This document shows, piece after piece, positions 49,991-61,037 of a DNA stretch of 64,000 nt. How positions within the stretch are numbered: the first letter of the stretch is position 1; each line of letters opens with the position of its first letter. The stretch is from Amycolatopsis coloradensis (GTDB lineage: Bacteria; Actinomycetota; Actinomycetes; Mycobacteriales; Pseudonocardiaceae): assembly GCF_001953865.1 (NCBI RefSeq), contig NZ_MQUQ01000019.1, positions 105,638 through 169,637 on the forward strand. Reading direction: 5' to 3'. The notes under the pieces are model-generated. The model had not been told where the DNA came from. It saw only the letters and a program-made list of their open reading frames with translations, and did no database searches. The translations under genes and the position numbers were made by a program.

Positions 49991-51856
49991 TCACGCCGCC
50001 GCAGGTTCCTCCGAGAACTGCGTCAGGTACAGAGTCGCGTAGCGCCCGTCGCGCGCGAGAAGCTCTTCGTGCGTCCCTCGCTCGACGATCTCGCCGTGTT
50101 CCACGACCAGGATCTGGTCCGCCGCCCGTACCGTCGACAGCCGGTGCGCGATGACCAGCGCGGTCCGCCCCTCCAGTGCGTCGGTGAGCGCCTCGCCGAC
50201 AGCCGCTTCCGACTGCGAGTCCAGATGCGCCGTCGCCTCGTCGAGGACGACGACCCTCGGCTGCGCCAGCAGGAGCCGGGCGATGGTCAGCCGCTGCCGT
50301 TCGCCGCCGGAGAGGCGGTAGCCCCGCTCCCCCACCACGGTCTCCAGCCCGTCCGGCAGCTCCCGGATCAGGTCGGCCAGCCGGGCGCGGTCCAGCGCCG
50401 ACCAGATCTCGGCGTCGGTGACCCCGGGCCGCGCGTATTCGAGGTTCGCCCGGATCGTCTCGTGGAAGAGGTGCCCGTCCTGCGTCACCACACCGACGGT
50501 TTCCCGCAGTGCGGCGAAACTCAGCTCACGAACGTCCACATCGGACAGCCGGACGGAACCGGCGTCGACGTCGTAGAGGCGCGGCAGCAGGGAGGCGATC
50601 GTCGACTTGCCCGCGCCGGAAGAGCCGACCAGCGCCACCATCTGCCCGGGTTCGGCACGGAAGCTGATGCCGTGCAGCACCTCTTCGCCACCCCGGTGAT
50701 CCAAAGTGGACACGTCCTCCAGCGACGCCAGCGAGTACCGGTCCGCCGCGGGGTAACCGAACCGGACTCCCGCGAACTCCACCGCGACCGGGCCTTCCGG
50801 CAGTGCACGCGGGGTCGGCTTCTCTTCGATCATCGGTTTCAGATCGAGCACCTCGAAGACCCGCTCGAACGACACCAGCGCGGTCATCACGTCCACCCGG
50901 ACGTTCGCCAGCGCGGTCAGCGGCGAGTACAGCCTGGTCAGCAGCAACGCCAGCGCCACGACGGTGCCCGGCGCGAGCGCCCCGGTCAGCGCGAGGTAGC
51001 CGCCCAGCCCGTAGACCAGGGCCTGCGCGAGCGCGGAGACCGTGGTCAGGCTGGTCAGGAACCAGCGCGTCAGCATCGCCGTCCGCACCCCGATGTCCCG
51101 CACTCGCCCGGCCCGCGCGCCGAAGTCGCCCGCTTCCCGCTCCTGGTCGCCGAACAGCTTAACCAGCGTCGCGCCGGGCGCGGAGAACCGTTCGGTCATC
51201 TGCGTGGTCATCGACGCGTTGAGCTGCCCGGCTTCCCGTTGCAGCCCGGCCATTTTCCGGCCGAGCCGCCGCGTCGGCAGGATGAACACCGGCAGCAGCA
51301 CCAGCGCCAGCAGGGTGACCTGCCAGGACAGCGTCATCATGACCACCAGCGACAGCGCCAGCTGGATCACGTTGGTGACCAAACCGGACAGTGTGGCGGT
51401 GAACGTGCGCTGCGCGCCGATGACGTCGTTGTTGAGCCTGCTCACCAGCGCACCGGTGCGAGTGCGGGTGAAGAACGCGACCGGCATCCGCTGGACGTGC
51501 CGGTACACCGCGACCCTCAGGTCGAGGATGATGCCCTCACCGATCCTCGACGACTGGGCCCGTTCGGCCAGCCCGAGTCCGGCGTCGATCAGCGCCAGCG
51601 CGGCGATCACCACGGCCAGCCACACCACCAGCGAGACGTCGTGGCCGCCGATGATCGCGTCGACCACCTTCCCGGCCAGCACCGGCGTGCTCACCGCCAG
51701 CACCGCCGAGATGACGGTGAGCGCCAGGAATATCAGCAACCTTCGCCAGTGCGGCCTGGCGAACCTCGCGACGCGGCGGAGCGTCCCCTTGTGCAGCCCT
51801 TTCGGAACATCGGCCGACTTCATCGCCGAGTTCATCAGCGTCCAGGTGTTGTCCAT
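49991..51856 (-). CDS. ABC transporter, fused permease-ATPase (MsbA/MDR-like exporter)
   Basis: A 621-aa half-transporter. The N-terminal six-helix domain contains AVSTPVLAGKVVDAIIGGHD, RTGALVSRLNNDVIG and PVFILPTRRLGRKMAGLQRE. The C-terminal ATPase has Walker A VGSSGAGKST, signature LSGGERQRLT, Walker B VVVLDEATAHLD and the H-loop IAHRLSTV. It should form a homodimer exporting lipids or drugs. The ATG at 51856 has GGAGAG upstream. A small palindrome (51882-51897) lies about 25 bases before the start and could be an operator. The divergent neighbour is the GT-C-like membrane protein. Confidence 0.93.
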   Translation of the reverse strand: MDNTWTLMNSAMKSADVPKGLHKGTLRRVARFARPHWRRLLIFLALTVISAVLAVSTPVLAGKVVDAIIGGHDVSLVVWLAVVIAALALIDAGLGLAERAQSSRIGEGIILDLRVAVYRHVQRMPVAFFTRTRTGALVSRLNNDVIGAQRTFTATLSGLVTNVIQLALSLVVMMTLSWQVTLLALVLLPVFILPTRRLGRKMAGLQREAGQLNASMTTQMTERFSAPGATLVKLFGDQEREAGDFGARAGRVRDIGVRTAMLTRWFLTSLTTVSALAQALVYGLGGYLALTGALAPGTVVALALLLTRLYSPLTALANVRVDVMTALVSFERVFEVLDLKPMIEEKPTPRALPEGPVAVEFAGVRFGYPAADRYSLASLEDVSTLDHRGGEEVLHGISFRAEPGQMVALVGSSGAGKSTIASLLPRLYDVDAGSVRLSDVDVRELSFAALRETVGVVTQDGHLFHETIRANLEYARPGVTDAEIWSALDRARLADLIRELPDGLETVVGERGYRLSGGERQRLTIARLLLAQPRVVVLDEATAHLDSQSEAAVGEALTDALEGRTALVIAHRLSTVRAADQILVVEHGEIVERGTHEELLARDGRYATLYLTQFSEEPAAA

Positions 51857-51881
51857 GATTCTCTCCTCGCCCCCAGCAAAC

Positions 51882-51897
51882 CTCGATATTGGTCGAG
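51882..51897. promoter_or_regulatory. Possible operator before the ABC exporter
   Basis: CTCGATATTGGTCGAG is a 5-base inverted repeat around a 6-base centre, 25 bases upstream of the exporter start, in an AT-richer patch. Confidence 0.3.
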
Positions 51898-52001
51898 ATT
51901 TCTTCCGGATACAACCAGCACCAACACCGAAGAACACCGGATGCTTCCCGGTTTCCGCGTCCTCTTTTCAGCGGCCACGGCCACGTCGGTAGCCTGATCC
52001 G

Positions 52002-53297
52002 GTGACCAAGGACTCGCGACAGCTGACCATCGACTTGGTCTTCTACGCCGGCTGCCTGATCTTCGCCGGGCTGAACACGGCCGTCGCGGAGTTCTACGGA
52101 TATCACGTGTGGGCTAATTTCGCTGTCGCAGGTTACGGCCTCGCGGTGGTCCACACCAGCTGGCTGATGGTGGCCGCCCGCCGCGGCAAGCGACCACCCG
52201 GCGCACTCGGCTCTCGGTGGGTGGGTATCGGGGCCATTGGACTGTTCGCGATGATCCTTCCCTTGGGAATGCTCGTCATTCGCCGTCTGACCGGAGTGGA
52301 CTGGCTCGTCACGCCGAACTCGTGGGCCGCTCAGCCCGAGGTCTGGGTGATCGAGCGGTCGGCGAAACTCCTTCTGGAGCACGGAACCCCGTACGTCGAC
52401 GTCACCGCGCTCGGTCGCGCGGCGGAAGTAAACGATTACACGCCATACGGTCCGGTGATGACCGTCTTCGGCCTGCCACGCGCGCTCTTCGGCGGCGGAC
52501 CGGTCGCGAACGCCCTCACCGACGCGCGCTGGATGTTCGCGCTGGCCGCCGTCGCGTGCGTCCTGCTGACACTGCGGCTGCTGAAGTGGCCGAAAATCCC
52601 GGTGAGCGCCGCACAACTCGCGCTCGCGTGCCCGCTGACCGCATTGACCTGGGCGGTCGCCGGTCCGGATCTGGCCATCGTCGGCCTGCTGGTGCTTTCC
52701 GTCGCGTTGGCCACGACCGGCCGCACGATCCTGTCGGGTCTGGTGCTGGCGCTGGTGATCAGCGCGAAACTCATCGTCGCTCCCGCGGCGGTGGTACTGG
52801 GCGTCCTCCTGCTCACGCGGCGTGGCCCTCGCGCACTGGGCGGATACGCCGCGGCACTCCTGGTGACGACAGTGGTCCTGCACGTACCGGTGTATCTCGT
52901 GGACCCGAAGGCGTTCGTCGAGCACGTCTTCCGGTTCCCGCTGGGAATGGGCGTGATCAAGTCACCGGCGGCGAGCCCGTTGCCGGGGCACCTCATCGCC
53001 TCGCTCGGTCCCGTCGGCACGGCGGTTTCCTTCGCCCTGCTGGGGATCGCGGCCGTCGCGATCCTGGTCTGGCTGGTGCGCCGTCCTCCCACGACCGGTT
53101 CGGACGCACTCCTGCGCATCGCCGTCGGGCTCGGCGCGCTGATCCTGCTCACTCCGGCGACCAGGTACGGCTACCTGGTGTATCCGCTGGTCCTGCTCGG
53201 CGCCAGGCTGACCTTCGCCTCCAGCGAATCCCGCGAAACAGCGGTCCCTGGAAAGGGAACTGCGCCCCCCGCGCAGCAGTCCGCTACTTCTTCGTGA
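52002..53297 (+). CDS. Polytopic membrane protein, GT-C/GT87 glycosyltransferase-like
   Basis: A 431-aa protein with about 10-11 membrane segments. A loop after the early segments reads VWVIERSAKLLLEHGTPYVD, followed by DYTPYGPVMTVFGLPRALFG; acidic and Tyr/Pro-rich first-loop stretches of this type are common in actinobacterial GT87/DUF2029 polyprenol-phosphate-mannose-dependent transferases. No catalytic motif is certain. It may glycosylate lipid-linked or cell-envelope glycans. GTG start with no strong binding site. It converges with the small HTH gene; the stop codons abut. Confidence 0.65.
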   Translation: MTKDSRQLTIDLVFYAGCLIFAGLNTAVAEFYGYHVWANFAVAGYGLAVVHTSWLMVAARRGKRPPGALGSRWVGIGAIGLFAMILPLGMLVIRRLTGVDWLVTPNSWAAQPEVWVIERSAKLLLEHGTPYVDVTALGRAAEVNDYTPYGPVMTVFGLPRALFGGGPVANALTDARWMFALAAVACVLLTLRLLKWPKIPVSAAQLALACPLTALTWAVAGPDLAIVGLLVLSVALATTGRTILSGLVLALVISAKLIVAPAAVVLGVLLLTRRGPRALGGYAAALLVTTVVLHVPVYLVDPKAFVEHVFRFPLGMGVIKSPAASPLPGHLIASLGPVGTAVSFALLGIAAVAILVWLVRRPPTTGSDALLRIAVGLGALILLTPATRYGYLVYPLVLLGARLTFASSESRETAVPGKGTAPPAQQSATSS

Positions 53298-53507
53298 CTA
53301 CTTCTTCTTGACCCTGGTGGCACCGCCACGGCCACGCAACTGGACGCCGGACTCCGAGAGGACCCGGTGCACGAACCCGTACGAGCGGCCCGTGGACTCC
53401 GCGAGGGCGCGGATGCTCGAGCCCTTCTCGTATTTCTTCTTCAGGTCAGCGGCCAGCTTGTCACGCGTGTTGCCGGTGATCCGCGCGCCTTTCTTGAGAT
53501 CAGCCAC
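53298..53507 (-). CDS. Small HTH DNA-binding protein
   Basis: A 69-aa basic protein: KGARITGNTRDKLAADLKKK, then a helix-turn-helix (GSSIRALAESTGRSYGFVHR) and a C-terminal strand SGVQLRGRGGATRVKKK. Proteins of this kind are highly conserved in actinobacteria and presumed transcriptional regulators; I know no function. The GTG at 53507 has GGGAAGG 8 bases upstream, and the protein family begins there; the frame extends to 53576 with unrelated residues. Strong conservation of such a small basic protein suggests an abundant chromatin or regulatory factor (inference). Confidence 0.8.
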   Translation of the reverse strand: MADLKKGARITGNTRDKLAADLKKKYEKGSSIRALAESTGRSYGFVHRVLSESGVQLRGRGGATRVKKK

Positions 53508-53685
53508 GTCGATCGCCTTCCCGCCGAGAGTGTTCTGGGCCACATTGCGGCCCCTGTCGCCGCAATGATCGAACACTGAGCGCCGGAATGCCAGACGACG
53601 AGCGCAAAACTGCTGAAACCGCGATCACATTGGGCCAATTCAGTGGCCGGATGGCATCGATCAAGCACCCGAATGGACGCACAGG

Positions 53686-55314
<1,629 letters not shown>

Positions 55315-55359
55315 GGGAACTCCCGGTAAAAGGGGGTGGATGAGTGGACAGCTTCGACT

Positions 55360-55379
55360 CGCCTGCCGACGGGCAGGCG
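55360..55379 (-). other. Leader hairpin before ABC-F gene
   Basis: A perfect 8-bp stem (CGCCTGCC with GGCAGGCG) with a 4-base loop lies 46 bases upstream of the ABC-F GTG, in the gap after acVLRF1. It could terminate acVLRF1 transcripts or attenuate ABC-F expression. Confidence 0.45.
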
Positions 55380-55458
55380 AGGAGCTCACTCCAAGAGGAT
55401 GTCCACGCGATCAGTGTACGGGCCGCTGTCGAGCGAATTTATCCGACCGTGCCCGACG

Positions 55459-56127
55459 TCACGGCCCGGACAGGGTGATTTCGACCGCGACCGCGCGTTC
55501 GGCGGCGTCGTCGAGCACCGTGCGGCGTGGTTCGGCGATGTCGAGGACGCGGGGTTCCGCACGATCGAACAACGGCGCCAGCCGCCGGTCCTCACGCAGT
55601 GTTTCCAAAGCGCGGCGGTCACCGCCGAGCACGACAGCGTCCACTTCGGACAGTTGCGGCACGAGTACTTCGAACGCGTCCTCGGCGGCGGACCGAAGCG
55701 CGACGCGCGCCTGCCCCTCCCTGCGCCGCGCGAACCGCTGCTGCGACCAGCCACCCGCCGCGGACCGGCCCTGCACGAGATGCCGGTCGGTCCTGGACTG
55801 GACGATCACTCTCCCGCGCGCGATCCCGACGCTGTGCCCACCGCGGCGCACCAGCAGGAGCGCGATCCTCCGCGAGATCAGCGCGTGCTCGACGAGCGGG
55901 GCGACGGCGAGTCCGTCCACGGTTCCTTCCCGGCCCAGTGGTCCGAAAGGGACGGTCGCGACGGCGACGACTCCGTTGTGCGCGGTGACCGTGACGGTGT
56001 CGGGGCTCAGCTCGGTCTCGCGGACACCTTCGTTACGGACGACGAAGCGGGCGTACCAGCCTTCGAGGCGGTCCGGGGCGACTTCGACCGCCCTGCCGCC
56101 TCCGGCTACCTGCCGCTCCCTCGCCAT
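55459..56127 (-). CDS. acVLRF1 family peptidyl-tRNA hydrolase (Vms1/eRF1-like)
   Basis: A 222-aa member of the actinobacterial Vms1-like release factor family. The diagnostic catalytic loop reads GRSAAGGWSQQRFARRREGQ with the catalytic Gln; the C-terminal domain (EVDAVVLGGDRRALETLRED) is eRF1-domain-like. Such proteins release the nascent chain from peptidyl-tRNA on stalled or split 60S-like large subunits, analogous to yeast Vms1. An ATG start at 56127 follows shortly after a palindrome-rich spacer. The next gene downstream is the ABC-F ATPase. Together they point to translation rescue (inference). Confidence 0.88.
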   Translation of the reverse strand: MARERQVAGGGRAVEVAPDRLEGWYARFVVRNEGVRETELSPDTVTVTAHNGVVAVATVPFGPLGREGTVDGLAVAPLVEHALISRRIALLLVRRGGHSVGIARGRVIVQSRTDRHLVQGRSAAGGWSQQRFARRREGQARVALRSAAEDAFEVLVPQLSEVDAVVLGGDRRALETLREDRRLAPLFDRAEPRVLDIAEPRRTVLDDAAERAVAVEITLSGP

Positions 56128-56175
56128 GCGCTCAACCTACGGTGCTGTTTCGCGGCGACACCAGTAACGCGACCG

Positions 56176-56230
56176 TGTCGCGAAAGCCACTTTCGAGACA
56201 TGAGGTGTCGCGAACGTGGCTTTCGCGACA
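56176..56230. repeat. Palindromic repeat family B, copy 2
   Basis: Arms 56176-56200 and 56206-56230 are nearly perfect (TGTCGCGAAAGCCACTTTCG at the start), with loop TGAGG. It lies in the acVLRF1-protease spacer beside a family A copy. Confidence 0.88.
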
Positions 56231-56257
56231 CACCCTCGCACTGGCAAGGCCCCGCAT

Positions 56258-56312
56258 GCGTGTGAAGGCCCCCTTCCGGTACCTAGGCGCAAGGAAGGGG
56301 GCCTTCATGTAC
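56258..56312. repeat. Palindromic repeat family A, copy 4
   Basis: GAAGGCCCCCTTCC (56264-56277) pairs with GGAAGGGGGCCTTC (56293-56306) around GGTACCTAGGCGCAA, the reverse orientation of the copy 2/3 loop. The outer left end is diverged. It starts 10 bases after the protease stop (minus strand) and is a likely terminator. Confidence 0.88.
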
Positions 56313-56321
56313 TTGTGCGGG

Positions 56322-59231
56322 CTAGACCGGCTTCACCGGACCGCGCCCGACCGACTTCCCGACGCTCGCGGGCCGCTCAGCCACTCCGGGCTGAACGAAA
56401 CCGTTGACGTGCAAGGAAATCGAGCGGATCGACCCGGTGTCGCCACCGGCGACGTCCACCGCGGTGAACTTCCAGGTGCCGTCGGCCGCCGTACCGGTGG
56501 TCAGGCCGCCGAGCGGCTGCACCGGCTTGTAGGTGCCGCTGAACGGCGCGTCCCCCGCGGGCGCCGAGCTGAACAGCGCCGCCGCGGTGTCGGCGAAGAC
56601 GACCTGGCACAGGTTGTTGCCCGAGCCGCCGCCGCGCTGGAACACGGTCGCCTTGGCGCCCGAAGGCGAGGTCAGCGTGCCGACCAGGTCACCGGCGTAC
56701 GAGTGGTTGATGCCCACCGTCGTCGACGTCTGGTCGGTGTTGCACGTGGCCCCGTCCACCGAGAACGTCAGCTTCGACGCGCGCCCGACACCGCTGACCG
56801 TGATCGGCACGGTCACGCCGGTCGGGTCGCTGTCCGGGATGGCCACGGCGTCACCGGCGTAGACGAAGTTCCGCGTCACCGGCGACGGGGTGCCGACCGG
56901 CAGCGAGAACGTCGACGTGCTCGGCGAGAACGAACCCGCGAAGGTCACGCGAGCGTTCAGCACCACCGGCACACCCGGTTCCTGTGTGGTGGGAACGGTG
57001 ATGGTGAAGTCGTTCACGCCGGTCTGTCCCGGGCTGATCGCGCCGTACGACTTCGACCGCGGCGCCACCGTGACACCGGGGGTCGGGCTGGTGAGCACGA
57101 CGCTGGTCGAATTCGCGGTACCGTCGCCCCGGTTGGTCACCGGCAAGGTCACCTTGGCGGTGTCGCCCGGGTCGAGCGCGGAACCGCCGTCGGCCGGGGT
57201 GACCGTCGGACGGCCCGCGGTCGCGAGCGGCTGCGGGCTGGCACCGGTGTAGGCGAGCACCTTGTCGGCGAGGATGACTCCGGCGCCGCTGGAGTTGTCG
57301 CGGCCGGGGCTCAGGATGTCGACGGCGGTGGTGATCAGCGCCTCGCGCACGTCGGCCGGGGGCAGCCCCGGGTTTCCCGAGAGCACCAGGCCCGCGATCG
57401 CGGCGGCGTGCGGCGCGGCGGCCGACGTGCCGTAGAACGTGGTGAAGCCGGTGACGCTGGTGGAGACGCCGTCGGCCGCGGTGATGTCCGGCTTGGCGCG
57501 GACCTCACCGCCGGTCCCGGACACGTTCCCCGGGGTGATCGGGGTGCCGTCGGCCTGGTAGAACACCCGCCGCGGACCGTCCGAAGTGAACCGTTCGACC
57601 TTCGTGGCCGCGCCGAACGCGCCGGGGAACGGGCCGGCCGGGTTGGCCGGGTCGCCCGGTTCGAGGGCACGCGGGAACGCCTTGGCCGCCGGGGCCGCCG
57701 CGACGCTGAACGCGTCCCGCGCGGCCGAGTGGCCCACGGTCACGCCGGGACTGGTGTAGGCCTTGAGACCGTCGGCCGAATCGGTGAACCGGCCGCGCAG
57801 CGCGGAAAGCGACAGGTAGCGACCCTCACCGGAGAACTTGACGATCGCCAGCCGGAGCCCGGCGGCACCCGTGGTGTCCACCCGCTCGTAGGCGTCCTGG
57901 GTCCCGGTCTGGTTGTCCTGGCTGAAGTCCACGACGTTGCCCGCCGCGTTCAGCAGGTACAGGTCGTAGTCGTTGTTCGACCGGCCCAGCGGGTCCGACC
58001 AGAACAGCGTGACCGGCACGGCGCCGGACGAGTTCGAGATCGGCTCGAAGATCTGGTTGCCCGCGGCGCCGGCGAAGTTGTGCGCGGTGCCGGCGAACTT
58101 GCCGACGCTCTTGCCGGAGTCGACGAAGTCGCCTTCCCAGTGGCCCGAGGTTCCGTCGGCGACGTTGCCCTCGTTACCGGCCGAGGAGAAGTACAGCGCG
58201 CCGTTGGCGGTCACGTCGTTCACGGCCTGGGCGATGATCCAGTCCTGGAACGGCGATTCCTTGAAGTACAGGACATCGTCGACGATGACGTCGCAGTGCG
58301 CGTCGAAGCGCAGCTTGCGGATGTTGTCGGCGAAACTGGCGTCGGAGTTGAAGGCGCTGGCGAAACCGAGCGACGCGTTCGGCGCGAGATCGTGGATGAT
58401 CTCGAGCATCGCGGTGCCTTCGTCACCGTCGCCCTCCTGGCCGGGGATCACGTCGACGCCCGCCGGGAGTTCGCCGCGCGCCTGCGAGGTCGCGAGCGAA
58501 TCGATGCCGTCGGACAGCGCGCAGATCTTGGTGCCCACCCCGGTGACGCCGAACTGCTGGCGCGCGGTGTCCGCGTTGTGCGCGCGGTCGCCTTCGCTGT
58601 TGATCGGCCCGGCGGCGATGCCGGCCTGTCCCTTGGCCTCGACGGCCTTCTTCAGCTCGGCCGCGATCCGGTCGGCCTTCTCCTGCTTGCTCTCCCGTTT
58701 GCCCGCGACGGCGGGTTCGGCGAGCTGCCGGGCGGTGAACGCCTCGTTGGCGGCTTCGACCTTCTTGACGTCGGCACGGCCCGCGATCGCCAGGACCGCG
58801 TTCAGCGGTACCTCGGCGCGAACACTGCCGTACCGCTGCGAGACCGCGCGAATCCCCGCACCGGATTCACGAAGTCCCTTCAGGAGTTCTTCCGAGACCT
58901 GGCCCCGGATGTCCACGAGCACGGTGCCGGCCGCGGAGACATTCGCCCCAGACCCCAGTGCGGGAACCGCGGAGGCCGACATGCGCTGAGCGCGGAGTTT
59001 TTGTTCGACGAGCAACCGGCTGTCCACTTTGGACTCACCGCTGTTCTGGCTCTTCTTGATCGATTGCAAGGCCTCGATCTGCCGGACCGTGTTCTCCGAC
59101 AACGCGTCCGGGGATTGGCCGGTTTCCGCCGCCGCGACAGGCGGGCCGACCAGGCCGAGCGCGGTGACGAGCACCGCGGCGCCCGCGGTCAGGATCGTTC
59201 TTCTTCTTCTGTTAGAACGGGTTGGACGCAC
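56322..59231 (-). CDS. Secreted S8/S53-like serine protease with P-domain
   Basis: A 969-aa secreted protein. The signal peptide covers about residues 1-35. A propeptide-like region follows. The catalytic domain holds Asp241 in ALSDGIDSLA, then EGDGDEGTAMLEIIHDLAPN, where Glu271 stands in place of the subtilisin HGT His, and Ser603 in YGTSAAAPHAAAIAGL. The AGNEG near 351 resembles the oxyanion Asn region. A Glu-Asp-Ser arrangement is that of S53-like members. C-terminal modules include CARDB-like repeats (about 670-780) and a proprotein-convertase P-domain-like stretch with GINHSYAGDLVGTLTSPSGA. GTG start after GGAGG. Confidence 0.85.
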   Translation of the reverse strand: MRPTRSNRRRRTILTAGAAVLVTALGLVGPPVAAAETGQSPDALSENTVRQIEALQSIKKSQNSGESKVDSRLLVEQKLRAQRMSASAVPALGSGANVSAAGTVLVDIRGQVSEELLKGLRESGAGIRAVSQRYGSVRAEVPLNAVLAIAGRADVKKVEAANEAFTARQLAEPAVAGKRESKQEKADRIAAELKKAVEAKGQAGIAAGPINSEGDRAHNADTARQQFGVTGVGTKICALSDGIDSLATSQARGELPAGVDVIPGQEGDGDEGTAMLEIIHDLAPNASLGFASAFNSDASFADNIRKLRFDAHCDVIVDDVLYFKESPFQDWIIAQAVNDVTANGALYFSSAGNEGNVADGTSGHWEGDFVDSGKSVGKFAGTAHNFAGAAGNQIFEPISNSSGAVPVTLFWSDPLGRSNNDYDLYLLNAAGNVVDFSQDNQTGTQDAYERVDTTGAAGLRLAIVKFSGEGRYLSLSALRGRFTDSADGLKAYTSPGVTVGHSAARDAFSVAAAPAAKAFPRALEPGDPANPAGPFPGAFGAATKVERFTSDGPRRVFYQADGTPITPGNVSGTGGEVRAKPDITAADGVSTSVTGFTTFYGTSAAAPHAAAIAGLVLSGNPGLPPADVREALITTAVDILSPGRDNSSGAGVILADKVLAYTGASPQPLATAGRPTVTPADGGSALDPGDTAKVTLPVTNRGDGTANSTSVVLTSPTPGVTVAPRSKSYGAISPGQTGVNDFTITVPTTQEPGVPVVLNARVTFAGSFSPSTSTFSLPVGTPSPVTRNFVYAGDAVAIPDSDPTGVTVPITVSGVGRASKLTFSVDGATCNTDQTSTTVGINHSYAGDLVGTLTSPSGAKATVFQRGGGSGNNLCQVVFADTAAALFSSAPAGDAPFSGTYKPVQPLGGLTTGTAADGTWKFTAVDVAGGDTGSIRSISLHVNGFVQPGVAERPASVGKSVGRGPVKPV

Positions 59232-59431
59232 GTGCGCCTCCGATTCCTGGGCGCGTGCCCCGACTCACGCTGACCAATGCCGGCGATCACCGGCTGGATC
59301 AAGCTAAGTACCGCACGTGCACAGTGGGGAGAGGCCGTTCGAGTGACGTCAGCAGGGGAATTTCCGTTTCGGCCGCAAAAGGTAGGCCGATCAGCGTAAT
59401 CGTGTGGTCACGGCGTGCTCGGGGACCGGCC

Positions 59432-60994
59432 TCAAAGGACGAATGAGTCCGACCAAGGCTGCGAAGCGCGACCGGACAAGCCGTCCAAAAGGGTCACCGC
59501 CTGTTTGTCCGTCAGCGAAGCCACGAAATCGACCACCGCCCGGCCGCGCGCGAGCCCGCGCAGGGCGTCGGCACCGGTGACCGGCTCCCCTGTCGCGCCG
59601 ACGAGCAGTTCCGGCGCCGTCCGCGCGAGGTCGTTGAACTCCGACCGCGCCAGCTCCATGAGATCGTGCAGCCGCCGCGGGAGCCGGTAGAACTCGTCAC
59701 GGTCGAGCAGCCACGCGTCGAGCGCGTCGACCAAAGTGGTCACCAGGCTCGCCTGTCCGCGCTGGTGCAGCGCCAGTTCCGGGCGCAGTAGCACGAACCG
59801 CCGGTGCACGAATTTCAGCACCTGCACCTCGTGCCACTGCGCGGGCCGCAGCGTGAGATGCCCGGTCCGGGTCGAGGGCGACGGCACCACCTGCACGCCG
59901 TCGACGAGCCGCGCGGTCCACTTCGAGGAGAAGGCGGCGGTGGCCTGCTCGGCTTCGATGGAACCGTCGAAACCGGTGGCGAGCAGACCGTCGACGAGTT
60001 CGGCGCGGACACGGGCGACAGCGCTGGTGAAGGCGTCGTCGTCGACGATCCAGCCGTCCTTGGCGTGCATCCGGCGGCGCAGGCGTTCCAGCGAACGGCC
60101 AGGAAGCCTCCGTTCGGCGGTCAGCGTCGCGTCGTCCAGCCCGGCCAGAACCACCGCGTGATCGACCCAGCCGGTGAACTCGGCCGCGACCGGCGCGTGC
60201 TGCAGAACGCCGATCCGGTGGAAGTCCTGGAGGTCGTGAATGGCGTACGCGATGTCGTCGGCAGTGTCCATCACGGACGCTTCGACGGTCTGCTGCCACG
60301 GCTCGATACGTCCCTCGAAGGGCGCCCGCGCCTGGGTGAAGTCGTCGAGTTCGGTGCTGTAGGCGGAAAACTTGCTCGCGCCGGTGCCGGGCGCGTCGGC
60401 CGGTTCGGCCGCGCCGCGCGGCTGGACGTCCATCGACGTCGGATGCGGGTCGGGAACGTGCAGCCGCGCCCACGGGTACTTCAGCACCGCGGCGCGCACC
60501 GCCGTGGTGAGGTCGAGCCCGGACGCGGACGGCCCGCGGACGTCGGTCGTCGTGATGATCCGGAACGACTGCGCGTTGCCTTCGAAACCGTCGGCGAGGC
60601 CGAACCGGTGCCGGGCGATCCGGTCGAGGGTCTGCTCCCCCAGGTGCCCGAACGGCGGATGTCCCAGATCGTGCGCGAGTGCGGCGGCCTCGGCGACGTC
60701 CGGGTCGCAGCCGCCCAGTTTCGCGGCGAGTTCGGCGGAGTCGCTGCTCGCGTTGATCCGCTCGGCGATCGCGCGGGCGACCTGCGCGACCTTGAGGCTG
60801 TGCGTGAGCCGGTTGTGCAGCAGTCCGGCGCCCCCGGCGCTGACCACCTGGGTCACTCCGCCGAGCCGGGCGAAGAACGGCGACGCCGCGATCCGGTCCC
60901 GGTCGATCCGGAACGGGCTCGTGGCGAGGTCGCTGAACCCGGCGCTCTCACTCTCCGGGTCTCGCCGCCACGCCCTCGGGTCCGTCTGTTCCAT
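59432..60994 (-). CDS. dgt: Deoxyguanosinetriphosphate triphosphohydrolase-like (dGTPase)
   Basis: A 520-aa HD-domain protein of the dGTPase family. The metal-binding HD set is visible: RLTHSLKVAQVARAIAERIN, AALAHDLGHPPFGHLGEQTL, and downstream DTADDIAYAIHDLQDF. Dgt enzymes cut dNTPs to the nucleoside and triphosphate, adjusting dNTP pools. Near an RNR and cytosine deaminase on the same window it adds to a nucleotide theme, though not in the same operon. ATG at 60994. It is divergent from the lycopene-cyclase-like gene. Confidence 0.92.
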   Translation of the reverse strand: MEQTDPRAWRRDPESESAGFSDLATSPFRIDRDRIAASPFFARLGGVTQVVSAGGAGLLHNRLTHSLKVAQVARAIAERINASSDSAELAAKLGGCDPDVAEAAALAHDLGHPPFGHLGEQTLDRIARHRFGLADGFEGNAQSFRIITTTDVRGPSASGLDLTTAVRAAVLKYPWARLHVPDPHPTSMDVQPRGAAEPADAPGTGASKFSAYSTELDDFTQARAPFEGRIEPWQQTVEASVMDTADDIAYAIHDLQDFHRIGVLQHAPVAAEFTGWVDHAVVLAGLDDATLTAERRLPGRSLERLRRRMHAKDGWIVDDDAFTSAVARVRAELVDGLLATGFDGSIEAEQATAAFSSKWTARLVDGVQVVPSPSTRTGHLTLRPAQWHEVQVLKFVHRRFVLLRPELALHQRGQASLVTTLVDALDAWLLDRDEFYRLPRRLHDLMELARSEFNDLARTAPELLVGATGEPVTGADALRGLARGRAVVDFVASLTDKQAVTLLDGLSGRASQPWSDSFVL

Positions 60995-61037
60995 GCGTCA
61001 CACCGTATCCGTCGCGGTGCCGTGATGAGATGCCCAG

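Noticed and set aside
56142..59273. About 1,040-codon open frame on the plus strand opposite the protease gene
   Set aside because: Shadow of the protease gene, and it reads straight through two palindromic repeats.
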